Notes under the pieces: generated by a model
The model's input: the letters and a program-made list of their open reading frames with translations, nothing else
Databases searched by the model: none
Told to the model about the DNA's origin: nothing
Shown: positions 26,680 to 36,063 of the stretch, one piece after another
Numbering within the stretch: the first letter of the stretch is position 1
Layout of the letters: each line of letters starts with the position of its first letter
Assembly (NCBI GenBank): GCA_964520905.1
Contig: CAZFQL010000015.1
Location: forward strand, 37,864 to 101,863
DNA from: JAGVIE01 sp964520905
GTDB lineage: Bacteria > Bacteroidota > Ignavibacteria > UBA10030 > SZUA-254
Length of the DNA stretch: 64,000 nucleotides
Direction of reading: 5' to 3'
Program-made: the position numbers and the translations under genes

Positions 26680-28584
26680 GTGAAAAAAAATCGTGGTAAA
26701 TTAATCCTCATTGGTATTACGGTACTCCTCTCCTTCTATTTTCTGTATCCAACCTACAAAGACTACAAGTTCACAAAAGAACTTCGCAGTTTGGTCGGTG
26801 AAGACAGCTTGAAGTACCTGGAGCAGAATGAGACGGATATCCGTGACGCGCGAATGAAACGTGTAAAACTCGGTCTGGACCTGCAGGGCGGTATGCGGGT
26901 TGTCCTTGAAGTGAACGTTCTCAAATTACTTGAAGACGTTGCAAAGAATAAAGATTCTCTGTTCGAATCAATCATGAATGAAGTGAGGGCTGAAGCTTTG
27001 AGTACCGATCAAGACCTTATGACTTTAGTCAAGACGAAGTTCAAAGCAAAAGAAGTCCGCATAAGCCGTTATTACGGAAGCATTCGCGATAGCGATGATG
27101 ACATCATAAATAAATTATCTGATGAATCTATAAATGCAATAGACCGTGCGATGGAAATCGTCCGCAACCGTGTCGACCAGTACGGCGTATCCGAACCATC
27201 CATACAGAAGTCCGGCGGAAATCGCATCATCGTTGAATTGCCGGGTGTTAGTAAAGAGGCTGAAGTTCGCCAACTGCTTCAAGGGACAGCATTGCTCGAG
27301 TTCAAACTACTAATCGATCCCGAGATCGCACTGAAAGTATATCAATCCATCGATAAAACATTAGCCGGCAATCCCATTGTAGATTCAACCGCGGCTGACA
27401 CATCTAAGAAAGCCGCAGTTAAAAAAGATGTAGCAAAGACCGACACTTCTTTAAGCGCAATCGATACTGCGCTTGCCGAACTTCCTGAAGATCAGATGAA
27501 AGCGCGAGAGCAAGCCGAGAAAGAGCACCCATTCTTTGCACTTGCACAGAGAATCCAGGAGGAAGGCAGCGTTTGGAACGGCGAGCTTTACACTGCCGAA
27601 GAGAACCGCGCGAAGGTAATGAGGATTCTCAACAAGCCTGATATTAAACGATTGATCCCTTCCGATATGGTATTCGTTTGGAGCGGTAAGCACAAATTTA
27701 TTTCTGAAGGGAAAAAATTCTACACGCTATACGCTGTAAAGAAGACAGCCGAATTGACAGGCGGCGTAATCGTCAATGCACGCGCAACAATCGATCCGAC
27801 ATATAACCAGCCCATAGTAACAATGGAGATGAATAATGAAGGATCGCGCGATTGGGCGCGCATCACCGGCGCTAATGTGAACAAGCGCATCGCCATCATT
27901 ATGGATAACGGATGTTTCTCCGCTCCTGTCGTTCGCTCGAAGATTACCGGCGGTAATTCACAAATCGAAGGAATGGAAAACATCGAGGAAGCCAAGCTTC
28001 TCGAGATCGTTTTGAAAGCCGGCGCACTACCGGCGCCTGTCGATATCATTCAGCAAACCAGCGTTGGACCTTCGCTTGGAGAAGACTCTATCCGCCAGGG
28101 TATCTTTTCTTCAATGCTTGCATTCGGGTTGACGATATTCTTCATGATCATCTATTACCGTACTGGCGGAACAATGGCAGATTTAGCATTACTGTTGAAT
28201 CTTCTCTTCGTCCTCGCGGTGCTGGCAGGTTTCAAGGGAACACTAACGTTACCCGGCATAGCGGGAATAATTCTCACAATGGCGGTAGCGGTTGATTCAA
28301 ACGTTCTTATATTCGAGCGTATTCGTGAAGAATCCGTAACGGGAAAAACGCTATCTGCCGCTATCGATGCCGGGTATAGCAAAGCATTCACTGCAATTTT
28401 CGACTCGAATCTTACAACATTCATCACGGGTGTGATTCTTTACCAGTTCGGAGCAGGTCCTATTCAAGGATTCGCCCTCACACTGATGATCGGTATCGTA
28501 GCAAGCATGTTCAGTGCAATCGTTATAACCCGCGTTATCTTCGACATCATGACCGAGCGCGGCAAAGTAATTCATTTTGGATAA
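26680..28584 (+). CDS. secD: Protein translocase subunit SecD
   Basis: 634 residues with GTG start. TM1 (about 7-25), a large periplasmic P1 domain with GLDLQGGMRVVLEV and VDQYGVSEPSIQ, a head region, then five C-terminal helices with the RND motifs AVAVDSNVLIFERIREE and FGAGPIQGFALTLMIG. A Lys/Asp/Ala-rich insert at about 235-275 is not in E. coli SecD. Works with SecF to pull exported proteins through SecYEG using the proton or sodium gradient. secF follows 23 bp downstream. Confidence 0.96.
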   Translation: MKKNRGKLILIGITVLLSFYFLYPTYKDYKFTKELRSLVGEDSLKYLEQNETDIRDARMKRVKLGLDLQGGMRVVLEVNVLKLLEDVAKNKDSLFESIMNEVRAEALSTDQDLMTLVKTKFKAKEVRISRYYGSIRDSDDDIINKLSDESINAIDRAMEIVRNRVDQYGVSEPSIQKSGGNRIIVELPGVSKEAEVRQLLQGTALLEFKLLIDPEIALKVYQSIDKTLAGNPIVDSTAADTSKKAAVKKDVAKTDTSLSAIDTALAELPEDQMKAREQAEKEHPFFALAQRIQEEGSVWNGELYTAEENRAKVMRILNKPDIKRLIPSDMVFVWSGKHKFISEGKKFYTLYAVKKTAELTGGVIVNARATIDPTYNQPIVTMEMNNEGSRDWARITGANVNKRIAIIMDNGCFSAPVVRSKITGGNSQIEGMENIEEAKLLEIVLKAGALPAPVDIIQQTSVGPSLGEDSIRQGIFSSMLAFGLTIFFMIIYYRTGGTMADLALLLNLLFVLAVLAGFKGTLTLPGIAGIILTMAVAVDSNVLIFERIREESVTGKTLSAAIDAGYSKAFTAIFDSNLTTFITGVILYQFGAGPIQGFALTLMIGIVASMFSAIVITRVIFDIMTERGKVIHFG

Positions 28585-28607
28585 TTCAAGATAAACGGAG
28601 TTTTTTA

Positions 28608-29570
28608 ATGCGATTCTTTGGCAAAACAAATATTGATTTCATGGGGAAACGTAAAACTTGGTACACTGTTTCTCTCACCTGTATAATAATCGGCATGATT
28701 TCTATACCGATAAAAGGCGGTCTCGATTACGGTCTCGATTTTACGGGTGGTACCGAGATCATCGTGCAGTTTCAAACGGCGCCCGACATCGGTGATGTTC
28801 GTACAATGATGGACAAAGCCGGCTTCCCGAAATCTGAACTTAAGACATTCGGCGATCCAAATAAAATTCTAATTCGTACACAGGCATTGGGTGAAGGTAC
28901 CGTTGTAGGCGATAAAATCCGTACCGCGCTGACACAAACATTCCCGACACTGAATCCTCTTGTTATTGAAGAGCAAAAGATCGGGGCAAAAGTCGGAGCG
29001 GAATTACGCAAAGATGCATACCTCGCTATCATTTTTTCACTCATCGCGATGTTGATATATGTCGGCTTCCGTTTCAAATTTATCTATGGCGTCGGCGCAG
29101 TTACCGCATTGTTCCATGATGTTCTGATGACGCTGGGAGTTATTTCCATCGTGGACGGGTTGACGCCGTTCACGAATTTTGAAATCGATCAGAACATGAT
29201 AGCGGCGTTCCTCACTCTCGTCGGTCTATCTGTCAACGATACAGTCGTTATCTTCGACCGCATGAGAGAAAATCAAAAAATTTACCGCTCTATGGGTTTG
29301 ATGGAGTTGATGAACAAGAGCTTGAATGAAACTCTCAGCAGAACGATCATCACTTCCGGCACGATCTTCATCGTCACGGTAGTGTTATTCTTGTTTGGCG
29401 GAGAAGTGAACCGAGGTTTTGCTTTTGCCTTGACGTTCGGCATCATCACAGGTACATATTCATCAATATATATTGCCAGCGCGGTTGTGCTTGATTATAC
29501 AAACTATAGACAACACAGAAAATTAAAACCAGCAGCAGCAGAAAAGCCAAGCTATGAAACTCTCCACTAA
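28608..29570 (+). CDS. secF: Protein translocase subunit SecF
   Basis: 320 residues, six helices. Signatures GLDYGLDFTGGTEIIVQF after TM1, SVNDTVVIFDRMREN in TM4-5 and the final FAFALTFGIITGTYSSIYIA. Its 3' end overlaps the STAS-domain gene by 17 bp, linking the latter to the translocase transcript. Confidence 0.96.
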   Translation: MRFFGKTNIDFMGKRKTWYTVSLTCIIIGMISIPIKGGLDYGLDFTGGTEIIVQFQTAPDIGDVRTMMDKAGFPKSELKTFGDPNKILIRTQALGEGTVVGDKIRTALTQTFPTLNPLVIEEQKIGAKVGAELRKDAYLAIIFSLIAMLIYVGFRFKFIYGVGAVTALFHDVLMTLGVISIVDGLTPFTNFEIDQNMIAAFLTLVGLSVNDTVVIFDRMRENQKIYRSMGLMELMNKSLNETLSRTIITSGTIFIVTVVLFLFGGEVNRGFAFALTFGIITGTYSSIYIASAVVLDYTNYRQHRKLKPAAAEKPSYETLH

Positions 29571-29892
29571 AGAAATCGATGGCATAACGATCGTCGAGCT
29601 TGATGGAAACGTCCTCGGCGGTCCCGATGCAACAGCGTTAAACGATGCACTGCACAAATTCATCGAGAAGAAAAAGAAGAAAGTTGTAGTGGATTTGTCC
29701 GGTGTGCAGACGATGAACAGCTCCGGCTTGAGCATGTTAATCAACGGACTGACGGCTATGAGAAATGCCGGCGGGGATTTGAAAATTGCCGCTGCATCGA
29801 AGAAAATCGAAAGTTTGCTGGTTATTACGAAATTGACGACTGTGTTTGAATTATTTCCAACCGTAAAAAAGGCTGTCAGCAGTTTCAGTTAA
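29554..29892 (+). CDS. STAS-domain anti-sigma factor antagonist-like protein
   Basis: 112 residues, a single STAS domain as in SpoIIAA/RsbV. The phospho-acceptor region VVDLSGVQTMNSSGLSMLI has two adjacent serines at the usual site. No partner kinase (RsbW-like) or phosphatase lies nearby. It overlaps secF by 17 bp and ends at a strong terminator. Target unknown. Confidence 0.88.
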   Translation: MKLSTKEIDGITIVELDGNVLGGPDATALNDALHKFIEKKKKKVVVDLSGVQTMNSSGLSMLINGLTAMRNAGGDLKIAAASKKIESLLVITKLTTVFELFPTVKKAVSSFS

Positions 29893-29919
29893 TCATCCAA
29901 GTGTCCGGGCTATTCATTA

Positions 29920-29955
29920 AACTCCGATGTAGTTGTTTTCCATCGGAGTTTTTTA
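29920..29955 (+). terminator. Rho-independent terminator after secD-secF-STAS
   Basis: AACTCCGATG stem, 11-nt loop, CATCGGAGTT, then a T-rich run. Confidence 0.85.
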
Positions 29956-29982
29956 TTTATTAACAGATGTTACACAGAAATA

Positions 29983-30051
29983 CTCATCCCTCTCCCTGCC
30001 CTCTCCCTTCTCTAAAATTAGAGAAGGGGGAGGGTTTGGGCGGGGGTTGAG
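29983..30051. repeat. Imperfect palindromic intergenic element
   Basis: 69 bp with ends CTCATCCC and its near complement GGGGTTGAG, a core perfect stem CTTCTCTAA/TTAGAGAAG, and C-rich and G-rich arms. It resembles dispersed palindromic REP/MITE-like elements. It lies between the secF-STAS terminator and purA. Confidence 0.6.
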
Positions 30052-30128
30052 TTCAATAGAGGTAGTATTTCCAGCAGTCAAATGGTAATGGAACACCAGG
30101 TGCGAAACATCATTTATTAGTATCGCGT

Positions 30129-31400
30129 ATGCCAGTTAAAATAATAGTCGGCGCCCAATGGGGCGATGAAGGAAAAGGTAAGATTGTCGACCATCTCAGC
30201 GAGAAGATCGATATCGTTGCACGCTATCAGGGCGGCGCAAACGCAGGACACACAGTAGTCATCGGCGATCAGCAATACGTCCTTCATCTTATTCCTTCCG
30301 GAATCTTTCATCCTCAGGTTACTTGCGTAATCGGCAATGGAGTCGTTATCGATCCCATCGCTTTGATGGATGAAATCAGACAACTTCAACAACTGAACAT
30401 AGAAATTAGTGGAAGGTTATTGATCAGTCACAATGCGCACCTCATCATGCCTTACCATAAATTGCTGGATACGATACGGGAACAATCGGCTGAAAAGATC
30501 GGAACAACCGGACGTGGAATAGGTCCTGCATACATCGATAAATTTATGCGGGTGGGAATTCGGATCGACGACCTTTTAGATCGCGATGTCTTCGTAGCAA
30601 AGCTCAAACGCAACATCGAAGAGAAAAACCAAATCCTTAAAAAGATTTACGGCAATCCCGAGCTTGATGTAGATAAGATTGTAACTGAATATGAAGAATT
30701 CGACAAACTGATCGATGAATATATAACGGATACTGCGCTGTTTCTTAATAAGGCATTAAGAGAAGGTAAACAGATTTTAGCTGAGGGCGCGCAGGGCGCT
30801 TTGCTCGATGTCGATCACGGGACTTACCCATTCGTCACTTCATCAAATCCAACAAGCGGCGGCGCCTGTACGGGACTCGGCATTCCACCCACATCGGTGA
30901 CTTCCATTTTAGGAGTTGTGAAAGCATACACGACACGCGTTGGCAATGGTCCGTTTCCCACCGAACAGTCGAATGAAATCGGCGAGACAATCAGAAAAAC
31001 CGGTGGCGAGTACGGCGCAACAACAGGTCGCCCGCGCCGGTGCGGCTGGTTCGACGCTGTAGCATTACGTTATTCTGCAATGATTAACGGGATAACTCAG
31101 ATTGCTGTAACAAAACTCGATGTCCTCGACGAGTTCGATCATCTCAAAGTATGCACGGGCTACATGTTAGATGGAAAGATGCTGAAATCTTTCCCGACAG
31201 ACGTTCGCTCATTAGAAACACTAACCCCGATTTACGAAACTTTCGAGGGCTGGAAAAGTCCCACATCGTCAATACGATCTTTCAACGATCTACCCGCTAT
31301 GGCGAGAAATTATCTTAAAGCACTCGCATCGTTTACGGGCACAAAACTACAAATCGTGTCCGTTGGACCGCGGCGCGATCAAACCATTTTCATTACCTGA
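30129..31400 (+). CDS. purA: Adenylosuccinate synthetase
   Basis: 423 residues, normal length. GTP-binding/active-site motif GAQWGDEGKGKIVD (residues 8-21), GTTGRGIGPAY, QILAEGAQGALLDVDHGTYP and the GDE-type core are all present, with TTGRPRRCGWFD in the C-terminal part. It joins IMP and aspartate to give adenylosuccinate in AMP synthesis. The histidine kinase gene starts 7 bp downstream. Confidence 0.97.
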   Translation: MPVKIIVGAQWGDEGKGKIVDHLSEKIDIVARYQGGANAGHTVVIGDQQYVLHLIPSGIFHPQVTCVIGNGVVIDPIALMDEIRQLQQLNIEISGRLLISHNAHLIMPYHKLLDTIREQSAEKIGTTGRGIGPAYIDKFMRVGIRIDDLLDRDVFVAKLKRNIEEKNQILKKIYGNPELDVDKIVTEYEEFDKLIDEYITDTALFLNKALREGKQILAEGAQGALLDVDHGTYPFVTSSNPTSGGACTGLGIPPTSVTSILGVVKAYTTRVGNGPFPTEQSNEIGETIRKTGGEYGATTGRPRRCGWFDAVALRYSAMINGITQIAVTKLDVLDEFDHLKVCTGYMLDGKMLKSFPTDVRSLETLTPIYETFEGWKSPTSSIRSFNDLPAMARNYLKALASFTGTKLQIVSVGPRRDQTIFIT

Positions 31401-31407
31401 TTGTTGT

Positions 31408-32622
31408 ATGTCCTCTCCCCGCTCGGCAAATATTAAAATATTGCTTTTAGCCATTGCAGTCGTGATAGTGATTGCAACTCTCTTCTACACCCGGATGATT
31501 GTTCAACAACTACTAGAGAAAGAACGGAAAGTTGCCGACCTGTATGCAAACTCGCTTGAATTTATCGTCAGCCGCTCGACTGAACAATCGGATTACAGTT
31601 TTATCTTCGATGAAATCATCAGATCGATAGACTTCCCGATGATTTTATCCGACGGAGACAACCAGCCGATACCGGATTACCGGCTTAACTCACAAAATAT
31701 AGATTTCGATACAACCTTAACCACCGATCAGCAAAAGATATATTTGCAGAAAGTCATCACCGAACTCGATAAGGAAAATACACCCATTAAAATCGTTCTG
31801 AAGATGACACCACAGGATTCAATTCTGCAATATCTCCACTACGGCGAATCGAATTTAATAACCAAACTGCGGTGGCTCCCTTACATTGAAATCATCGTGG
31901 CTGGAATGTTCATACTTATCGGTTACATCGGATTCAGCTACATCAAACGCAGTGAGCAAAGTAATATCTGGGTCGGGATGGCGAAGGAAACCGCGCACCA
32001 GCTCGGCACGCCTCTTTCCAGCTTGATGGGATGGATCGAGATGATGAAAGATTTCGCCGTCGAGAACCCAAAACAGCTCACAACTATCTCCGAGATGGAA
32101 CACGATTTACACCGATTAGAAAAAGTAACCGATAGATTTTCTAAAATCGGATCGAAACCGAACTTGAAGGAGGAAAATCTGAACGAAGTAATCGATTCAG
32201 TCATCAATTATTTCAAACAGCGTCTTCCCTCCCGGTTCGCTCAGGGTAAACAGATCGATATTGAAATTGAAACTACAGAGCAAATCAATGCAGGCATCAA
32301 CCGTGAGTTGTTTGAGTGGGTTATCGAGAATTTAATTAAGAATGCGCTCGATGCCATGGAAGATAACATCGGCAAGATTTCATTTACAATGACGACAAAA
32401 GGAAACGCAATCTTCATCGATGTGAAGGATACAGGCAAAGGCATCGATATGAAGTACAGGAAGGATATCTTCCGGCCCGGCTACAGCACGAAACGGCGCG
32501 GCTGGGGACTCGGCTTGAGCTTATCGAAGCGCATCATAGAAAGTTACCACAAGGGGAAACTGTTCGTTAAAGAAAGCAAGCTTGGAAAGGGGACGACGTT
32601 TAGAATAAAGTTGGTGAAGTAG
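31408..32622 (+). CDS. Membrane sensor histidine kinase, orphan
   Basis: 404 residues from ATG at 31408; a TTG start at 31363 would overlap purA by 38 bp. TM1 about 9-30, a periplasmic sensor of about 125 residues, TM2 about 155-175. H-box ETAHQLGTPLSSL; N-box ENLIKNALDAM; DTGKGID; GWGLGLSLSKRIIE. The TAHQLGTPLS H-box resembles NtrY-like or similar kinases of this group. No response regulator is adjacent, so its partner must be elsewhere. Confidence 0.9.
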   Translation: MSSPRSANIKILLLAIAVVIVIATLFYTRMIVQQLLEKERKVADLYANSLEFIVSRSTEQSDYSFIFDEIIRSIDFPMILSDGDNQPIPDYRLNSQNIDFDTTLTTDQQKIYLQKVITELDKENTPIKIVLKMTPQDSILQYLHYGESNLITKLRWLPYIEIIVAGMFILIGYIGFSYIKRSEQSNIWVGMAKETAHQLGTPLSSLMGWIEMMKDFAVENPKQLTTISEMEHDLHRLEKVTDRFSKIGSKPNLKEENLNEVIDSVINYFKQRLPSRFAQGKQIDIEIETTEQINAGINRELFEWVIENLIKNALDAMEDNIGKISFTMTTKGNAIFIDVKDTGKGIDMKYRKDIFRPGYSTKRRGWGLGLSLSKRIIESYHKGKLFVKESKLGKGTTFRIKLVK

Positions 32623-32655
32623 TTTTAGCTGAGTTGTCCTACATAAATGTGGCAA

Positions 32656-33114
32656 TTATTTTTTGATTTGGGGATCTATCTTGATAACAGAAAAGAATAC
32701 TTTGTCAAGATGATCAAAATCTGAGTCGGCAGTTAGAAGAACAGTATTTGTTGCGGCTGTGGTCGCTGCAATCCATAAATCATTCTTACCCATATTTCTT
32801 GGAGTCATAGTTAATTTCTTTGTGGGATGATGACCTTGACTAAATGCATCAATCTCACCATACATCTGCATCACGGTATCATTGTTGATATCAACCTGCG
32901 GAATTCTTCGTAGTAATTCTTCTAGCTTTGTCCGGCGTGTATCTCCCCATTTATTACGATACCCTAATGATATTAATTCTCCACGAGATACAATTGACAT
33001 CGCAGCAATATTGGGGGAAGTAAAAGGCGCATAATCTCTCTCAACAACTTCAGCATACGTAGCTTTTCGTAAATAACCCAGAATGATATTTGTATCAAGA
33101 ATGTAACGCGCCAT
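32656..33114 (-). CDS. vapC: VapC-family PIN-domain toxin
   Basis: 152 residues, a PIN ribonuclease. Acidic residues expected to bind Mg are Asp7 (LDTNI), Glu46 (RGELIS), Asp112 (KNDLWIAA) and Asp130 or Asp132 (TADSDF). VapC toxins cleave tRNA or rRNA. The start overlaps the stop of the upstream 324-residue partner by one base. Instead of a small AbrB/Phd-type antitoxin the neighbour is large, so this is an atypical toxin-antitoxin arrangement. Confidence 0.9.
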   Translation of the reverse strand: MARYILDTNIILGYLRKATYAEVVERDYAPFTSPNIAAMSIVSRGELISLGYRNKWGDTRRTKLEELLRRIPQVDINNDTVMQMYGEIDAFSQGHHPTKKLTMTPRNMGKNDLWIAATTAATNTVLLTADSDFDHLDKVFFSVIKIDPQIKK

Positions 33115-34088
33115 TATTTTTCTTTATCGGTGGCTTTAAGATCATTCAATAATTCATCGATACTTTCTTCGCCGGGCCACTTACCCCATATATCAGTAAC
33201 GATATTATGAGAAGAAATATTTTTTTGCGCCTGTGCAAGCACATCATGAACTTGGTATGCGATGGGTATTGTACTAAATACTTCATCACCGGAATGCTTT
33301 GGAGATATTAACTCTGCGACTAACAGCCGTGGCTTCTTGGAGGGAGTGTATTGCATCATTCCTTTGACGGTTACTTTCTTGCCCCAGAGATTTCTTATCT
33401 GTTCAAGATTAATGAATGATTCATTTATTCTTCCGCGAACAGTCGGTCCGCTCTCAAGCGTAAGTTCAAACCTTCTTTGATTATGCTGGATCATATTCAA
33501 GAAACCGGTTAGAAGAACTGCCTGCGGCTCGGGTGTTTCACTTCTTATTTTATCGAACTTTTGGTATGAGTTGGTATCAAGCGAGAATCTATCGGCTCTT
33601 CGTTCCACAGAATGTAGTTCAACTTTTAATTCTGTCCCATCTAGCAAGCGTTTGAATCCCATCAATGTTTCGAGTACACCGCGATCATATTTATCACTAT
33701 CAAGATTTTCTTGTTCAGCATCGTTGATAGACTTTGCAAGGATTGTGATTGCTGTTTCTTCCGGTGATGGTACATTATCCCACAGATCAGTTTGCTTTAT
33801 CTGTTCAAAAGCGACAGATCCGAGAGTAGGTGCCTCGAACTCTAAAATAGTCGACCCCTTCTTTAACCCTTTCAATATAAAGTCTGTCGATTGCAATAAC
33901 CATGCAGGAGGATTCCCACGTTTTACGCTTGTTCCTTCCAGAGATAGGCGTAAAGCTCGCTCAGAACCCGTAGAAAGAATCTCGATCACTTCTTTCAATG
34001 CACTAAATGTGATTGTACCTTTGGGTGTTTGAAGACCTTTCAGGGCTACCGTGTACTTAATGTTGTCTGTTTTTTTCTCCGTATGCAT
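33114..34088 (-). CDS. Large VapC-partner protein, possible antitoxin
   Basis: 324 residues, no family recognised for the body. The last 25 residues, WGKWPGEESIDELLND..., resemble the toxin-wrapping tail of PIN antitoxins (W-x-G-x-E-S-x-[ED]-E-L-L pattern). The N-terminus (FSALKEVIEILSTGSERALR) and central region with KFDKIR and RRFELTLESGPTVRG look like a compact alpha/beta domain. It shares one base with vapC. The parsimonious reading is a long antitoxin with an added sensing or binding domain; this is inference. Confidence 0.6.
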   Translation of the reverse strand: MHTEKKTDNIKYTVALKGLQTPKGTITFSALKEVIEILSTGSERALRLSLEGTSVKRGNPPAWLLQSTDFILKGLKKGSTILEFEAPTLGSVAFEQIKQTDLWDNVPSPEETAITILAKSINDAEQENLDSDKYDRGVLETLMGFKRLLDGTELKVELHSVERRADRFSLDTNSYQKFDKIRSETPEPQAVLLTGFLNMIQHNQRRFELTLESGPTVRGRINESFINLEQIRNLWGKKVTVKGMMQYTPSKKPRLLVAELISPKHSGDEVFSTIPIAYQVHDVLAQAQKNISSHNIVTDIWGKWPGEESIDELLNDLKATDKEK

Positions 34089-34162
34089 GTAAACGATATG
34101 ATTTAAAATGATCTATTTAAAGATAATAAAATACTGCAAGTTCTACAAAACACCATTTTCAG

Positions 34163-34369
34163 TTAAAGGATTTCTCCACCACCATCTTTCTGAATTCCAA
34201 AAACCAAGAAACCTCCTCCGGGATAATTAGCAAAAGCTGACAGATGATGATGGATGCGTTCCTCTTTGCTTGATAGGTCTATCTTCCAATCGAGTTCGTT
34301 CAATTCTTGACGAACCGGCTCTAATGTTTTTATTAGCAGTTCCTTAACTTGAGTTATCCACATTCTCAT
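34163..34369 (-). pseudogene. Truncated AlbA_2/Schlafen-type protein fragment
   Basis: 68 residues from ATG at 34369. DWKIDLSSKEERIHHHLSAF followed by ANYPGGGFLVFGI is the N-terminal half of an AlbA_2 (divergent AAA_4/Schlafen-type) nucleic-acid domain, which normally continues for hundreds of residues. Here it stops right after FGIQKDGGGEIL. It is probably the remnant of a longer defence-type or transcription-regulator gene within the island. Confidence 0.6.
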
Positions 34370-34587
34370 AAAAAGCTATTACTTAACCATTACATAAAAA
34401 ATGTCATTTATTGCTTGTTTTTAGGTGTTTTACCCTCAAAGTTACTGTACTGTTACATAAGAATATCATCGACAAACCTATATACAAAACGGTAGTTATA
34501 ATTACAACTCCTCACAAAAAGCTCTTTGTATCAAACTATTAAACAAAGGTGCATTCTCAAAACTCCTCAAACGGTCCCGTGCCTTCT

Positions 34588-36060
34588 TCACCGTACAGCT
34601 TCCATTCGCTGTTGTATTTGATCGAGCTTGATGTCATGCTTTTTCAACTCAGTCTCGATCAACACTTGTGCTTCCTTCTCACTTTTTTCAATCGCCATTT
34701 CAACGCCACGTTTAGCAATGTCAAGAAGACACTTTGATAACGTTTTTGTGTCTAAAGCTTCTAACATTTTCTTTTCAATCTCTGCTTGTTTGGCTTTAGA
34801 AATAAGCGGAACTACAAACTTTCTTATATCAAAGGGATAAATATATTGTTGAGCCATCCCACGGGAACAACGGCGTGTAATTTGCTTTCCAACTTCGCTA
34901 TTTAGAAATACAAGCAAATAATATGGGTTTACTTTTTCTTGATCCGGTCTAATCAGCGTTAAAAAGCTCCCAATTGTAGCTTTAATATCCGAATTGTAAA
35001 TATTAGCTTTCCCGATATAGGCACCTACGGAATAAAGAATAATGTCATTTTTCTGCAATAGATATTGCTTATTCTTTTTAATGAAATCATTAGTTGTATA
35101 AAGTGCCTCTTCATCCTCCCAGAAATTATCACTGGGACAGTAATTACCTAAATGTTTCTGTGTGATAATAAACGTTTTGTTTTTTGAATCTTCGCTCGCA
35201 TATGGTGGATTCGATGGGTGACCAACCAACTTTGTTATATTTTCTAAAATATCTGATTTAGAATTATTCCGAAACTTGTCAATTATCTCTTCATACATCG
35301 GTTGGTAGTATTCGGCATCAATGCGCCCACCGTCCTGCGTGTCGGAGAAATTCTTTGTGAATGTAAGGCGATGTTTTGGCTTCCAATCCAAAAGCCCAAG
35401 CTCGGAGAGAAGTATTTGCTCAGCTTGAGTATACAGATTTCCTGACTCTGCGGTGAAAATAAACGCATTTGAAACAATTGATCGAATAGTCTTTTGGAAA
35501 TTTTCCGACGGAAGGAAGACTTTAATTTCTTTCAAATCCGAAAGATTTAAACCTTGCTGAATGGCACCTCTAACTCCACGCAAAGCAAATAACTGTCCTA
35601 CATTTGAATTTAAATATGCGAGTAGATAAAATGGATCAATCTTATTAGCTCGAATGATCGTGCTTTTACAACTGAATATTGATGAAACGTCTTTCTTTGT
35701 CGCGATTGCTACCTTACCCAAAGTGCCAACGACCGTTATTAATAAATCATCTTCTCTAATGTGGAACTGAGGCAATGTTCTGTAAACTTGCTCTGGGATA
35801 TAGGCAGGATCGTCATCACATATTTGAAAGTTATTTATGTCCTTGTTTCTCACATACCTATAATCGGACTTAAGAACATACTGATCTACAGTTACAGTCG
35901 AACCAAAAGGACCCATTACGAAAGATACGAGATTGCTTAGCGCCGTATTGTCTTTTTTATCAAGCAATATTATATTCTTTAAGATTTCTGCTCTGTAATA
36001 CTCGGCATCAATACGAAATTCAAAGTTTAAGTCTTTATAATTTATAACCGAAGTCTGCAT
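34588..36060 (-). CDS. R-M specificity subunit (HsdS-like)
   Basis: 490 residues with two target-recognition half-sites (about 1-220 and 235-460), each starting with a similar RIDAEYYRAEI / RIDAEYYQPMY motif and ending in a coiled-coil spacer. This is the classic circular repeat of S subunits, binding a bipartite DNA site. It starts 3 bp after the fused nuclease-methylase gene. A short open frame with a better-looking tail (EWKLYGEEGTGPFEEF) overlaps and extends past the stop, so a late frameshift is possible. Confidence 0.88.
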   Translation of the reverse strand: MQTSVINYKDLNFEFRIDAEYYRAEILKNIILLDKKDNTALSNLVSFVMGPFGSTVTVDQYVLKSDYRYVRNKDINNFQICDDDPAYIPEQVYRTLPQFHIREDDLLITVVGTLGKVAIATKKDVSSIFSCKSTIIRANKIDPFYLLAYLNSNVGQLFALRGVRGAIQQGLNLSDLKEIKVFLPSENFQKTIRSIVSNAFIFTAESGNLYTQAEQILLSELGLLDWKPKHRLTFTKNFSDTQDGGRIDAEYYQPMYEEIIDKFRNNSKSDILENITKLVGHPSNPPYASEDSKNKTFIITQKHLGNYCPSDNFWEDEEALYTTNDFIKKNKQYLLQKNDIILYSVGAYIGKANIYNSDIKATIGSFLTLIRPDQEKVNPYYLLVFLNSEVGKQITRRCSRGMAQQYIYPFDIRKFVVPLISKAKQAEIEKKMLEALDTKTLSKCLLDIAKRGVEMAIEKSEKEAQVLIETELKKHDIKLDQIQQRMEAVR

Positions 36061-36063
36061 TTT

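Noticed and set aside
34163..34369. Short gene as the antitoxin of VapC
   Set aside because: It matches the start of an AlbA_2 domain and is separated from vapC by the larger partner gene.
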